Shown piece by piece: positions 28,605 through 38,362 of a DNA stretch of 64,000 nucleotides; the stretch's first letter is position 1; each line of letters begins with the position of its first letter. Both the position numbers and the translations under genes were made by a program. The notes under the pieces were generated by a model. The model saw only the letters and a list, made by a program, of their open reading frames with translations. It did no database searches and had not been told where the DNA came from. Source of the stretch: CAYTAU01 sp964442075 (GTDB taxonomy: Bacteria; Bacteroidota; Bacteroidia; Bacteroidales; CAYTAU01); NCBI GenBank assembly GCA_964442075.1, contig CAYTWH010000013.1, forward strand, positions 1 through 64,000, given 5' to 3'.

Positions 28605-29817
28605 TTGAAACATCGTCAAAAAATGATTTTGTTCCTTTATAAGTATCTAATTTGCTGACAATATTAGAAATAACTTTTTCAATTGTTAAATCGTTTATAA
28701 TAGAAGCCTCTATTTCATCAGTTCCAAACTCAATTTTGTTGTCATTTTCAACCTCAACTAAACCATCGGTATAACATAATAGTTTTGTATGAGACGAAAC
28801 AGTTAATAAGCCTTCTTTAATTGTAGGTATTTCTTTAAACATACCAAGCCCTATACATCCTTTCTTTAAAAATGACATTTTCTTTTCAACTGTTTTATAT
28901 AGTATCGGATGATTATGTCCTGCATTTATATATTTGAGTTTCTTTGTTTTAATGTTATACTTAGCAATAAATAGTGTAATGAATTTGTCTCCTTTTGTTG
29001 TTGTCATTACAATATTATTTAATTTTTTCACCAATTGCTTAATTGATATTTTATCTGTGAACAATGCTCTTAAACTTGCCTGAAAATTTGACATTAATAG
29101 CGCAGCAGAAATTCCTTTTCCAGAAACATCGGCAATGCAAAAACCAACTTCATTATCATTCAAATAAATAAAGTCATAATAATCACCTCCAACCTCAAAA
29201 TGTGGATCATAATGTGTTGCTACATGTATTTTATCATTTGAGGGTAATGATTCTGTTGTAGGAATCAACATTGCCTGCATTTTTGAAGCCAATTCAAGTT
29301 CTTTTTTCATAGCCTCCTGACGTAAATTATCAGTAAATAGCCTTTTATTTTCAATTGCTACAATAATTACATTTGTTAGGGTTTGTACAAAGTGTAAGTG
29401 TTTGATGGTTGGACTAATGCCTGTTCTTTCTTCTTCAATATCTCCAATTAGAACATAGGCTAAAGGTATTTTTTTATGATATACAGGTATAACGACATCA
29501 TATTGTTCTAAATATCTTGGCTTTGATGTTGCAGCTAAATTTGAAATATCAGTATAGCTCAAAAGATCCGTTTTAACGTTAATTCTTTTAGTGATATCGC
29601 TACTATCAATTCCAGAAGCTAGAATTCTTTGCCATTTTTGATTAAAACTGAAAACTACAACTTTCCCAATATTTAATTCGTTTCGTAAAATATTCTCATA
29701 TCTGTCAATTAAGCCTTCTGTGGAAACATTGTCGTTTATTGCCTGAGTAATATCAAGCAATGTGTTCAATTTATAATTTGACAATTTAAGTCTTCGTAAT
29801 GAAGCTTTACCTTTCAT
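28582..29817 (-). CDS. GAF-domain SpoIIE/RsbU-type serine phosphatase
   Basis: 411 residues, cytosolic. A GAF-like sensor fills about residues 25-185 (VIPVYHKKIPLAYVLIGDIE) and a PP2C/SpoIIE domain about 200-411, with metal-binding motifs VGGDYYDF, ADVSGKGISAALL, the family Gly/His stretch INAGHNHPIL, LLCYTDGLVE and DDVSIIGL. RsbU-type enzymes dephosphorylate anti-sigma-factor antagonists in partner-switching systems; no antagonist or anti-sigma gene is in the window. The start overlaps the end of the lpxD paralogue by 11 bases, suggesting translational coupling. Confidence 0.88.
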   Translation of the reverse strand: MKGKASLRRLKLSNYKLNTLLDITQAINDNVSTEGLIDRYENILRNELNIGKVVVFSFNQKWQRILASGIDSSDITKRINVKTDLLSYTDISNLAATSKPRYLEQYDVVIPVYHKKIPLAYVLIGDIEEERTGISPTIKHLHFVQTLTNVIIVAIENKRLFTDNLRQEAMKKELELASKMQAMLIPTTESLPSNDKIHVATHYDPHFEVGGDYYDFIYLNDNEVGFCIADVSGKGISAALLMSNFQASLRALFTDKISIKQLVKKLNNIVMTTTKGDKFITLFIAKYNIKTKKLKYINAGHNHPILYKTVEKKMSFLKKGCIGLGMFKEIPTIKEGLLTVSSHTKLLCYTDGLVEVENDNKIEFGTDEIEASIINDLTIEKVISNIVSKLDTYKGTKSFFDDVSIIGLEFF

Positions 29818-30751
29818 GTTTTTCAGATAAAAGTTTTATAATATCGGGTATTCTTTTAATATAAGCCAATTCTTTCATTTTCTCCCTAGCTTCTTTAACA
29901 GGAGAACCAAAATAAACTTTACCTCCTTCTAAAGATTTAGGTATTCCTGATTGTCCAAGCACAACAGCGCCTTTTCCAATTGTTAAATCTTTTTGCACAC
30001 CAACCTGCCCCCATAAAATCACATCATCTTCTACAATTACACAGCCGGAAATTCCAACTTGTGAGGTAAACAAACAATTTTTACCTATAACAGTATCATG
30101 TCCAATCTGAATTAGGTTGTCTAATTTTGTACCAAACCCGATAACTGTATCGCTTGAAACTCCTTTGTCAATTGTACAATTTGCTCCAATTTCAACATTA
30201 TCTTTAATTACAACTCTCCCACAAGATAATAATTTTCTATAAGCTTCCTGTTTTTTTTGAAAATAAAAAGCATCACCACCAATAACAGTATTAGATTGAA
30301 TTATTACATTGTTCCCAATAATACTGTTATCATAAATGCTAACATTAGCATGTATTATACAATTATTGCCAATTTTCACATTATTTCCGATAAAAACATT
30401 TGGTTGAATTATTGTTCCTTGACCAATTGTAGCAGATTTACTAATACTGTCTTGAGATATTTTAAAAGCAAAAAATTTCTCTACTATTATATTATAATCT
30501 CTAAATGGGTCACTGGAAAATATCAGGGATTTGTTATACGAATTTTCAACTTTTTTATTTATTAGAACTACAGATGCTTTTGATCGTAATGATTTTTCAT
30601 AATATTTAGGGTGGTCAACAAATGTAATATCACCTTGTTCTACGTTATGAATTTCATTTATTCCTGTTATTAAATAATTTGCATCTCCCTCATAATCTGC
30701 ACCAATAAGTTCTGCTATTTCTTTTAATGTTTTCGGTTTATCAAATTTCAT
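29807..30751 (-). CDS. lpxD: LpxD-like UDP-3-O-acylglucosamine N-acyltransferase
   Basis: 314 residues with an N-terminal uridine-binding fold (KTLKEIAELIGADYEG, VEQGDITFVDHPKYYEKS) and a left-handed beta-helix of hexapeptide repeats from about residue 100. The catalytic-His equivalent is seen in QIGHDTVIGKN. LpxD adds the second acyl chain of lipid A. The usual SDGFGY loop is replaced by GDAFYFQKK, a form I associate with the second LpxD-like copy found next to efp in Bacteroidota, so it may be a paralogue rather than the main LpxD. lpxA and lpxC are not adjacent here. Ten bases downstream of efp. Confidence 0.82.
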   Translation of the reverse strand: MKFDKPKTLKEIAELIGADYEGDANYLITGINEIHNVEQGDITFVDHPKYYEKSLRSKASVVLINKKVENSYNKSLIFSSDPFRDYNIIVEKFFAFKISQDSISKSATIGQGTIIQPNVFIGNNVKIGNNCIIHANVSIYDNSIIGNNVIIQSNTVIGGDAFYFQKKQEAYRKLLSCGRVVIKDNVEIGANCTIDKGVSSDTVIGFGTKLDNLIQIGHDTVIGKNCLFTSQVGISGCVIVEDDVILWGQVGVQKDLTIGKGAVVLGQSGIPKSLEGGKVYFGSPVKEAREKMKELAYIKRIPDIIKLLSEKHER

Positions 30752-30760
30752 ATTTATATT

Positions 30761-31330
30761 TTATTTTTTAACCCTTTCAGAATAGGAAACAGTTCTTGTA
30801 TCAACTTTAATTAAGTCACCCTCGTTTATAAACAATGGAACATTTATCTCCAATCCTGTATCTAGTTTTGCAGGCTTAGTTGCGGTTGAAGAAGACGTGT
30901 CCCCCTTTACGCCTGGCTCTGAATATGTTACTTCCATAATAACAAAAGGAGGAAGTTCACAAGTTAAGGGCATTTCATTTTCTGCATGAAAAACAACTTC
31001 TACTATCATCCCTTCTTTAAGCAGTAGAGGATTATCAATCATGTTTTTTTCAATTGTAATTTGCTCAAAAGTTTCATTGTGCATAAATACAAATCCCATA
31101 TCATCAGAATAAATGTATTGATATTGTCTTCTTTCAATTCTAACAGTATCAATTTTAACTCCTGCCGTAAAAGTATTTTCAATTACTTTTCCTGTTTCTA
31201 TATTTTTAAGTTTTGTTCTTACAAATGCAGGACCTTTCCCAGGCTTAACATGCTGAAATTGAACAATGGAAAACAATTTCCCATTGAATTCTATGCATAA
31301 ACCATTTTTAAAATCAGATGTTGATGCCAT
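30761..31330 (-). CDS. efp: Translation elongation factor P
   Basis: Relieves ribosome stalling at polyproline by binding between the P and E sites. 189 residues, normal length, three beta-barrels. The tip loop of domain I reads HVKPGKGPAF with Lys32 at the position that is post-translationally modified in many bacteria; no modification gene is next to it. A TATTTTTG (minus strand, 31380-31387) could be its -7 box. lpxD-like follows in the same direction. Confidence 0.96.
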   Translation of the reverse strand: MASTSDFKNGLCIEFNGKLFSIVQFQHVKPGKGPAFVRTKLKNIETGKVIENTFTAGVKIDTVRIERRQYQYIYSDDMGFVFMHNETFEQITIEKNMIDNPLLLKEGMIVEVVFHAENEMPLTCELPPFVIMEVTYSEPGVKGDTSSSTATKPAKLDTGLEINVPLFINEGDLIKVDTRTVSYSERVKK

Positions 31331-31434
31331 AAATTTTTTCTAAATAAATTTTATAATAATATTAACTTTTTGAACATTACAAAAATATAATTATTTTCAG
31401 CAGTTTCTCAATATTTTGACAAAACTTCAATAAT

Positions 31435-32799
31435 TTAAAGTAATAATTTATTTATTAAGTTCAAAATTTCCAATTTTTCCTGTTTTCCTGTCTTCATATC
31501 TTTTAAGGTAATGCTACCATCTATCAATTCATTCTCACCAATTAAAGCAACAAATGGAATGTTTTTATTATTAGCATAATTCATTTGTTTTTTAATTTTT
31601 GAATTATCAGGATAAATTTCTGTATTTATTCCGGATTTTCTTATTTGGCTAATTAAAGACAAGCAATGTTTTTCCTCTTTCTCTCCAAAATTTATAAATA
31701 AGAGTTTTGTTGTATTTTGTTTATCTTTTGGAAATTTATCTAATTGTTTTAACACGTCATAAATTCTATCTGCACCAAAAGAAATCCCAACCCCCGAAAT
31801 ATCTTTTAATCCAAAAATTCCTGTTAAATCATCGTACCTTCCTCCTCCGCAAACACTTCCTATATTAACATCTTTTGCCTGAACTTCAAAAATAGAGCCT
31901 GTATAATAATTCAATCCACGAGCTAATGTTAAATCAAATTCTAAACTGTTTTTAATTGTAATATCTTTAAAATAAGCCAAAATTGATTCCATTTCTGAAA
32001 TACCCTGCAATCCTATTTCGGAAGTTTTTAAAATATTTTTTAATTGCTTAAGTTTTTCAAAATTATTACCTGATAAATTTAGAATTGGTTGTAAATTTTT
32101 AATTGCCTGTTTAGTTAATCCTTTTGCCGTTAATTCTTCATTAACTTTATCTATCCCAATTTTATTAATTTTATCAATAGCAACAGTAATTGCAATTATC
32201 TTGTCAATTTCTCCTATTATTTCAGCAATACCTGTTAATATTTTTCTGTTATTTATTTTAATTATTGAATTTATCTGCAAACTATTAAAAACATCATCAA
32301 TAATCTGAATAAGTTCTACTTCATTTAATAATGAATTACTTCCTACAACATCAACATCACATTGAAAAAATTCTCTATACCTTCCTTTTTGAGGTTTATC
32401 TGCTCGCCAAACAGGTTGAATTTGATATCTTTTAAACGGAAAAATTATATCATTTCTATGCTGAACAACGTAGCGGGCAAAAGGAACAGTCAAATCATAT
32501 CGAAGTCCTTTTTCAGATATTTGATTTGAAATTTTAATTGAGGCTTTTTCCTCAATTAATTCTTTGTCAAGTTTAGATAAAAAATTGCCTGAATTTAAAA
32601 TTTTGAATATTAATCTATCTCCTTCATCTCCATATTTTCCCATCAAAGTTGATAAATTTTCCATTGCAGGAGTTTCAATTTGTGAAAAACCATATTTAAG
32701 AAAAATATTCTTAATTGTATCAAAAATATAATTTCTTTTCACCATTTCTATTGGAGAAAAATCACGTGTGCCTTTTGGGATAGACGGTTTTTGGATCAT
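31435..32799 (-). CDS. hisS: Histidyl-tRNA synthetase
   Basis: Class II synthetase of 454 residues. Seen: motif 1 region KGTRDFSPIEM, motif 2 WRADKPQKGRYREFFQCD, the histidine-binding loop LARGLNYYTGSIFEV, motif 3 GVGISFGADRIYDVL, and a C-terminal anticodon-binding domain. Pairs functionally with the tRNA-His at 62329. It follows the ankyrin gene by 21 bp on the same strand, so it may be read from an upstream promoter. Confidence 0.97.
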   Translation of the reverse strand: MIQKPSIPKGTRDFSPIEMVKRNYIFDTIKNIFLKYGFSQIETPAMENLSTLMGKYGDEGDRLIFKILNSGNFLSKLDKELIEEKASIKISNQISEKGLRYDLTVPFARYVVQHRNDIIFPFKRYQIQPVWRADKPQKGRYREFFQCDVDVVGSNSLLNEVELIQIIDDVFNSLQINSIIKINNRKILTGIAEIIGEIDKIIAITVAIDKINKIGIDKVNEELTAKGLTKQAIKNLQPILNLSGNNFEKLKQLKNILKTSEIGLQGISEMESILAYFKDITIKNSLEFDLTLARGLNYYTGSIFEVQAKDVNIGSVCGGGRYDDLTGIFGLKDISGVGISFGADRIYDVLKQLDKFPKDKQNTTKLLFINFGEKEEKHCLSLISQIRKSGINTEIYPDNSKIKKQMNYANNKNIPFVALIGENELIDGSITLKDMKTGKQEKLEILNLINKLLL

Positions 32800-32820
32800 T
32801 TTTAAAAATTAATAAACAAT

Positions 32821-33384
32821 TTAAGATTCCATTAATTCTTTACCTGTTTTAGCTCCAACAGTTTTTAAATATTGCTTAACTTTAGGATCTATTGTAGTGT
32901 CAAGAACTGTACGAGAACTAACGTTTTTTGAATTTACGTTTGCTCCTTTATCAACTAAATACTTAACCGTTTTTAAATCTCCACCTTTAGCAGCCCAAGC
33001 AAGTGCTGACATTCCTGTAATATCAGGGATATTAACATCTGCTCCATTTCTAATTAAATAGTCTGCAATGTTATAATAATTTTTATTTAAAGAAACCTGC
33101 AAAGGTGTTGAACCAACATTTACAGTTTGATCTATATCTGCACCATGTTCGACAAGATATTTTACAATATTTCCATGCCCGTACTTACAAGCGTATGCAA
33201 GAGCAGACCATCTTGATCTGTTTTTTGCATTAATATCTGTTCCTTTTTTAATCATACTTACAACTTTGCTGTATTCTCCTTTTGCAGCAGCGGTTATCAT
33301 TTTTTCTTCATTTTTATCATCTTGTGCAATGACTGATAAAACAAAAACAAAAATTAATGTACTTATAAAAAATATTTTTTTCAT
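32821..33384 (-). CDS. Secreted ankyrin-repeat protein
   Basis: 187 residues: signal peptide (FFISTLIFVFVLSVIAQ), then about four ankyrin repeats with the WSALAYACKYGHGNIVKYLV / GADI pattern (NAKNRSRWSALAYACKYGHG, STPLQVSLNKNYYNIADYLI, MSALAWAAKGGDLKTVKYLV). Ankyrin arrays bind other proteins; a periplasmic target is likely. It lies 30 bp downstream of a conserved secreted protein and 21 bp before hisS. Confidence 0.85.
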   Translation of the reverse strand: MKKIFFISTLIFVFVLSVIAQDDKNEEKMITAAAKGEYSKVVSMIKKGTDINAKNRSRWSALAYACKYGHGNIVKYLVEHGADIDQTVNVGSTPLQVSLNKNYYNIADYLIRNGADVNIPDITGMSALAWAAKGGDLKTVKYLVDKGANVNSKNVSSRTVLDTTIDPKVKQYLKTVGAKTGKELMES

Positions 33385-33414
33385 ACTTATATGTATTTGA
33401 ATATTACTAACTAT

Positions 33415-34254
33415 CTATAATTTTTTAAAATCATTTAATAAAAATCCATCTTGTTTTTTATCACTTATCATATGGTAATTAAAATAATATAGCTTTGCAT
33501 CGCTAGCTCCAATTAAAATTTTAAAACAGCGAGCTTTTCTTTTTGTTCCTTCGGGTCCAACCTTATGCAAAAAAACAACATCTTTGTTATCATTTGTAAT
33601 AGCTTCTTGAACTTCATCACGAGTAACAAATTTGAATTTATATGGATAAACTGCTTTTACTTTGGCATCTGCATTTATCTCTTTTGTCATTTCATCCTTA
33701 ACCAAATACAGGGTTTTGTCTTTTACACTAGAAATATTTTTATTATAATGTTTTATAATATTCTTTGAATTCAAGTCAGGATTCTTACTTGTTAAAAGCA
33801 CATGATTCTGCATAAAATTTATTAGTGTTCCAATTTTATATACATAACTTTCTTCATCAACACCAAAATAGCACAATGGAACTGCACAAATTTGAGGCAT
33901 ATCACTTAAAGTTCTGTATTTCCCTCCTAGTGAAAGACATAAAAACTCATACTGTGCTTGAGTTTTATCTTTTTCATAATATACTTTATCAATAGTAAGA
34001 AATGAATATGCAGGATCTTTTCTTTTTTTCTCAAATTCAGAAATATCAATAATTTCAAATTCAGTAAGTTTCCAACTTTTCTTTACAGCATCTTTAATTT
34101 CAAAATTATATTCTGACAATGGATTATTATCAACTACTACTAAAGTTTTTGTTTTTAAAAACTGTTTAATTTCTTCTTGAGTTGCGACTTCTTTTTGAGA
34201 AAACGCAAAATTAGTTACAAATACTAATAAAATAATAAAGGTTACATTTTTCAT
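33415..34254 (-). CDS. Conserved secreted protein of unknown function
   Basis: 279 residues with a signal peptide (IILLVFVTNFAFSQ). Characteristic phrases: KTLVVVDNNPLSEYNFEIK, CLSLGGKYRTLSDMPQICAV, INFMQNHVLLTSKNPDLNSK, KDKTLYLVKDEM, VVFLHKVGPEGTKRKARCFK. I have a general memory of similar proteins in Bacteroidales but know of no assigned role and see no enzymatic motif. Two bases separate it from the upstream gene (34257-34922), another conserved secreted protein, so the pair is almost certainly cotranscribed. Confidence 0.7.
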   Translation of the reverse strand: MKNVTFIILLVFVTNFAFSQKEVATQEEIKQFLKTKTLVVVDNNPLSEYNFEIKDAVKKSWKLTEFEIIDISEFEKKRKDPAYSFLTIDKVYYEKDKTQAQYEFLCLSLGGKYRTLSDMPQICAVPLCYFGVDEESYVYKIGTLINFMQNHVLLTSKNPDLNSKNIIKHYNKNISSVKDKTLYLVKDEMTKEINADAKVKAVYPYKFKFVTRDEVQEAITNDNKDVVFLHKVGPEGTKRKARCFKILIGASDAKLYYFNYHMISDKKQDGFLLNDFKKL

Positions 34255-34256
34255 AA

Positions 34257-34922
34257 TTATTGATATTTAAATAAATACAGAGGATTATTATCATTAAATT
34301 TTCTAATATAAAAAAACAACATTTTTTTCTTTTTTCGCTTTTTTAATTGATTAAATTCATCATATAATTCAATATCCCTCATCAAGAACACCTCAACGCC
34401 CTGGATATCATGGCGATATATTTTTCCCGAACTGAAATCAAGCAAATACTGTCTCATTTCTCGTGTTTCGTATGTAGAATTAATTGGAGAATAATAACGA
34501 TTATAATGAAAAGGGTCAGACATTCTTTCTCTAAGAACCGTTACATCTGCAATAAAATGTGATATATTTCCTACAACAGGTATCCTGTTAAATTCCCTAT
34601 TGTAGTTTATATACAAAGTTCCACTTCTAGAATAGCCCCATAATTTTTTTGTTTCAACTTCTTGTTTTATTCCAAAATCATCAAAAAAGTAAATTTTTTC
34701 TTTTTCAACTAGTTCTTTGAAAAAATTGAATGAATTGTGATCAATATCAGACAAAATTCTTGAAATATTTACAGGTTTATTTAATTTCACTTGCTCAAAA
34801 GATATAAATATTCCTTCTTTAAATTCATAATCGGGAGTATATTTAATTTTACCAATATTATCTGTTTGAGCATATGAATTTAAAAAAAATAAACTAATTA
34901 ATATTATAAAGAAGCATTTCAT
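34257..34922 (-). CDS. Conserved secreted protein of unknown function
   Basis: 221 residues with a signal peptide (FFIILISLFFLNSYAQ). Body phrases: EGIFISFEQVKLNKPVNISR, IYFFDDFGIKQEVETKKLWG, TLYINYNREFNRIPVVGNIS, MRQYLLDFSSGKIYRHDI, VEVFLMRDIELYDEFNQLKK. The Lys/Arg-rich stretch KKRKKKKM before the end is odd for an exported protein. No recognised domain. It lies between the propeller-SpoIIE sensor (52 bp upstream) and the secreted partner 2 bp downstream. Confidence 0.7.
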   Translation of the reverse strand: MKCFFIILISLFFLNSYAQTDNIGKIKYTPDYEFKEGIFISFEQVKLNKPVNISRILSDIDHNSFNFFKELVEKEKIYFFDDFGIKQEVETKKLWGYSRSGTLYINYNREFNRIPVVGNISHFIADVTVLRERMSDPFHYNRYYSPINSTYETREMRQYLLDFSSGKIYRHDIQGVEVFLMRDIELYDEFNQLKKRKKKKMLFFYIRKFNDNNPLYLFKYQ

Positions 34923-34974
34923 AGTTTAATATTTTGACAGCTCAATATCAATAAGTAATTGTTGTAGTATAACT

Positions 34975-37900
34975 TTATAACCTGATACCAATAACTAAAA
35001 TATCATCAACTTGTTCTAATTCTCCTTTCCAATTTTCAATATTTTCATCAAGAAATTTTTTCTGCTTACCCATTGACAACTTATTAATCGTCAGCAACAA
35101 GTGTCTATACCTTCTGAATTTGAATTTTTTTCCAATTGGTCCTCCAAATTGATCAGTATAGCCATCAGAAAATAAATAAATCATATCATCATCTTTATAT
35201 GAAAATATATGATTTTCAAATTTTTGTTCATCAGTACCCAAATAAACTGTTCCTATAGCAAATCTATTTCCTTTTATTTGAATAATTTTGTTATTTCTAA
35301 CAATATAAAGCGGGTTCATTGCCCCTGCATATTCAATTTGTCTTTGATTTTTATCTATTATACATAATGAAACATCCATGCCATCTTTTACTTCTTGTTC
35401 GTTTACATTTTTAGAAAATGTTTCGGATACTCCAATATTTAGTTGATTCAAAATTTGAGCTGGATCTTCAACACCTTGTTCTTTAGTAATATTTCGTAAC
35501 AAATCAAATCCAATTATTGACATAAATGCTCCAGGAACACCATGTCCTGTGCAATCGACAACTGCAACAAAAATTTTATTATTTTTTTCTACAATCCAAT
35601 AGAAATCGCCCGAAACAATATCTTTTGGTTTATAAAAAACAAATGATTGTGGTAAAAGCTTTTTAAACAAAAACTCTGATGGCATCATTGCTTCCTGAAT
35701 ACGTTTTGCGTAGTTTATACTATCTGTTATACTCTTATTTTTAACTGTTAATTCTTCTTTTTGTCTGGCGATTTCAAGTGCAGCCATTTGCTTTGATCTA
35801 AGTGTTTGATTTGCACTTTTAAGTTTTTTTGTTCTTAATCTAATAATATTGTAAACAAATAAAACCAATAATACTAAATAAGCAAGATACGCCCAGGTTG
35901 TTTGCCAGTATGGTGGATGAACTGTTATTTTCAAAGATACTCCTTCTTCATTCCAAATCATATCATTATTAGAGCCAATAACAGTTAAAACATAATCACC
36001 TGCAGGTAAATTTGAAAAAGTTTGAAAATTTTGATTTTCTAAATCTGTCCAATCATCACTTAGACCTTCCATTTTATATTTATATCTGTTCTTTTGTGGA
36101 TTTGTAAATTCTAAAGCAGCAAAGTATATAGTAATAGTATGATCATTATGAAATAATTCAATTTCTTCAACATTATCTAAAGGTTTTGTAAATATACCAT
36201 CATTATTGTTTTTAGTATATTCTAAAAATACCATTTTAGGTATGTATGGGTTTTCAAATAACGAATCTGGATAAAAAGAGTTTAAACCTTTGGGACCACC
36301 AAAATATATTTCACCGCTTTTGCTTTTATAAATTGAACCAAAATTTAATTCCAAACTTCCTAAACCATCAGCTTTATCATAAGATTTAAATGTATTTGTT
36401 TTTCTATCGAACATTGCAAAACCATACCCTGTACTCATCCATAAGTTTTTATTATTATCTTCAATAATATTATATATTAAATCACTTGGCAAGCCATCAT
36501 TTTTAGTATAAATTGTAAAAGATGTATCTTTTTTATTAAATTTATTTAATCCACTTCCTGTTGCAATCCACAATAACCCATCAGAATCTTCAAAAACATC
36601 AAAAACTCTGTTATTACTGATTGTATTTGGGTTTCTAACATCTCCCTGATATCTCATGAAAACTCCTGTTACGGGATTATATCGATTCATGCCATTGGCA
36701 ACTGTACCAATCCATATAAATCCCTCTTTATCTTCAAGAACCGCATAGACATGATTATTTGATAAACTTTCTTCATTTCCTGTTTCATGAGCATAAGCTT
36801 TAACAGATTTTGTTTCAAAATTTATATTATATAATCGATCTTCTGTTCCTACCCATATATTATTATATTTGTCTTCAATTATATCATTTATACGGATATT
36901 ATCAAAAACTTCATCTCCACTTAAAATATTATTGTCTTTGAAAAGACTTTTAAGTGTTGTAAATTCATCTGTTTTTTTATTATAAATATTAATCCCATTT
37001 CGTGTACCAATCCAAATGTATCCACGACTATCTTTTAAAATAACATGAACAAAATTATTTGTTAATTTTCTTTTTCCTTTCGATTTTGAAGTTATTAGTT
37101 CAATTTTCTCCGTTTTTTTATTATATAAATTTAATCCTCCTCCCCAAGTTCCAATCCATAAAATACTATCCTCTTCATATATTGCAGCCATATCATTATA
37201 GTTCAATCCAAAATTATGTTGTGTAAATAAATTGAACTTTTTACTTTTAAGATCTATTTTGTTAATTGCCCCACCGTATGTTCCAACCCATAAAATATGA
37301 GAATTATCTTCAATAATAGATAATATAAGGGGGTGGCTAATTGAATTGGGGTCGTTAACTTTTGGCATAAATATTCTAAATTCATCTGTTTTAGGGTCAA
37401 ACATATTAAGTCCACCACCAAAAGTACCAATCCATAAACGACCTAAACAATCTTCACGTATCGCTCTAATGTCATTGCTGCTCAGGCTGTTATCTGTGCC
37501 CATGTCATTATGGAAATAGTTTATAAACTTTCCTGTTTTATAATTGAATTTATTTAAACCATTATTTGTGCCTATCCATAAATTCCCTTTTGGGTCTTCA
37601 TAAATAACATTGATATGATTGTCAGAAATATAACAATCTTTGACAGAAAATCTTTTCCATGTTTCATAATCTCTGTCAAACATGAACAAACCATCTTGAG
37701 TTCCAATCCATAAATTATCTTGTGAATCTTCAAAAATTGGAAAACTATAATTCAGACTGGGTTTTGTAAAATAATCAATATCATGTACAAAACGAGTGAA
37801 TTTACCAGTTGCTGTATCCAATTTGTTAATTGCATCAATTGTTTTAGCCCAAATATAACCACGGCTGTCAACCAAAACACCAAAAATCCTATCGCCACTA

Positions 37901-38307
37901 ATTGTTTGAGGGTCTTCAGGGTCGTGAAGATGTCTAATTATATTTCCTGTTTTTCTGTCTAATTTGTCCAAACCAGACATTGTTGCAACCCATATATTTC
38001 CGGAATTATCTTCAGAAATTCCATACACCCAACTACTTGACAAAGAATTTGTATCAGATATATTATGCAAATAAACTTTGAATGGTTGACTTGAACTTCC
38101 ATTATACTTATTTAACCCCCCTTGAGTCCCAAACCAAATAAAACCTTCTTTATCCTGCAACATACAATTAATGGAACTTTGAGAAAGTCCATCATCCATT
38201 GTTAAATATGTAAAACTTATATCAGATTTTTGAGCACTTAAAGTATTGGAAAACAATATCATTATAAAAGGCAGTACAAATATTGATATGTTTGAATTGT
38301 ATTTCAT
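34975..38307 (-). CDS. Regulator-propeller / Y_Y_Y sensor with cytosolic SpoIIE phosphatase
   Basis: 1110 residues. Signal peptide (1-25), about fourteen two-component-regulator-propeller blades (GFIWFGTQGGLNKYN, NLWIGTNNGLNKFN and many similar) up to about residue 690, a Y_Y_Y domain (about 720-795: YKYKMEGLSDDWTDLENQNF, LPAGDYVLTVIGSN), one membrane helix (about 805-825), a coiled coil, then a PP2C/SpoIIE domain (about 890-1110: VSGDFYWIVEKN, VVDCTGHGVPGAFMSI, YLFSDGYTDQFGG). Periplasmic sensing is thus coupled to a serine phosphatase instead of the histidine kinase found in hybrid regulators. Substrate unknown. Confidence 0.92.
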   Translation of the reverse strand: MKYNSNISIFVLPFIMILFSNTLSAQKSDISFTYLTMDDGLSQSSINCMLQDKEGFIWFGTQGGLNKYNGSSSQPFKVYLHNISDTNSLSSSWVYGISEDNSGNIWVATMSGLDKLDRKTGNIIRHLHDPEDPQTISGDRIFGVLVDSRGYIWAKTIDAINKLDTATGKFTRFVHDIDYFTKPSLNYSFPIFEDSQDNLWIGTQDGLFMFDRDYETWKRFSVKDCYISDNHINVIYEDPKGNLWIGTNNGLNKFNYKTGKFINYFHNDMGTDNSLSSNDIRAIREDCLGRLWIGTFGGGLNMFDPKTDEFRIFMPKVNDPNSISHPLILSIIEDNSHILWVGTYGGAINKIDLKSKKFNLFTQHNFGLNYNDMAAIYEEDSILWIGTWGGGLNLYNKKTEKIELITSKSKGKRKLTNNFVHVILKDSRGYIWIGTRNGINIYNKKTDEFTTLKSLFKDNNILSGDEVFDNIRINDIIEDKYNNIWVGTEDRLYNINFETKSVKAYAHETGNEESLSNNHVYAVLEDKEGFIWIGTVANGMNRYNPVTGVFMRYQGDVRNPNTISNNRVFDVFEDSDGLLWIATGSGLNKFNKKDTSFTIYTKNDGLPSDLIYNIIEDNNKNLWMSTGYGFAMFDRKTNTFKSYDKADGLGSLELNFGSIYKSKSGEIYFGGPKGLNSFYPDSLFENPYIPKMVFLEYTKNNNDGIFTKPLDNVEEIELFHNDHTITIYFAALEFTNPQKNRYKYKMEGLSDDWTDLENQNFQTFSNLPAGDYVLTVIGSNNDMIWNEEGVSLKITVHPPYWQTTWAYLAYLVLLVLFVYNIIRLRTKKLKSANQTLRSKQMAALEIARQKEELTVKNKSITDSINYAKRIQEAMMPSEFLFKKLLPQSFVFYKPKDIVSGDFYWIVEKNNKIFVAVVDCTGHGVPGAFMSIIGFDLLRNITKEQGVEDPAQILNQLNIGVSETFSKNVNEQEVKDGMDVSLCIIDKNQRQIEYAGAMNPLYIVRNNKIIQIKGNRFAIGTVYLGTDEQKFENHIFSYKDDDMIYLFSDGYTDQFGGPIGKKFKFRRYRHLLLTINKLSMGKQKKFLDENIENWKGELEQVDDILVIGIRL

Positions 38308-38362
38308 ATTGTTGCTTGCAATTTAATACTTCTTTGCTTTATTACCTAAAAAATAAATAATT

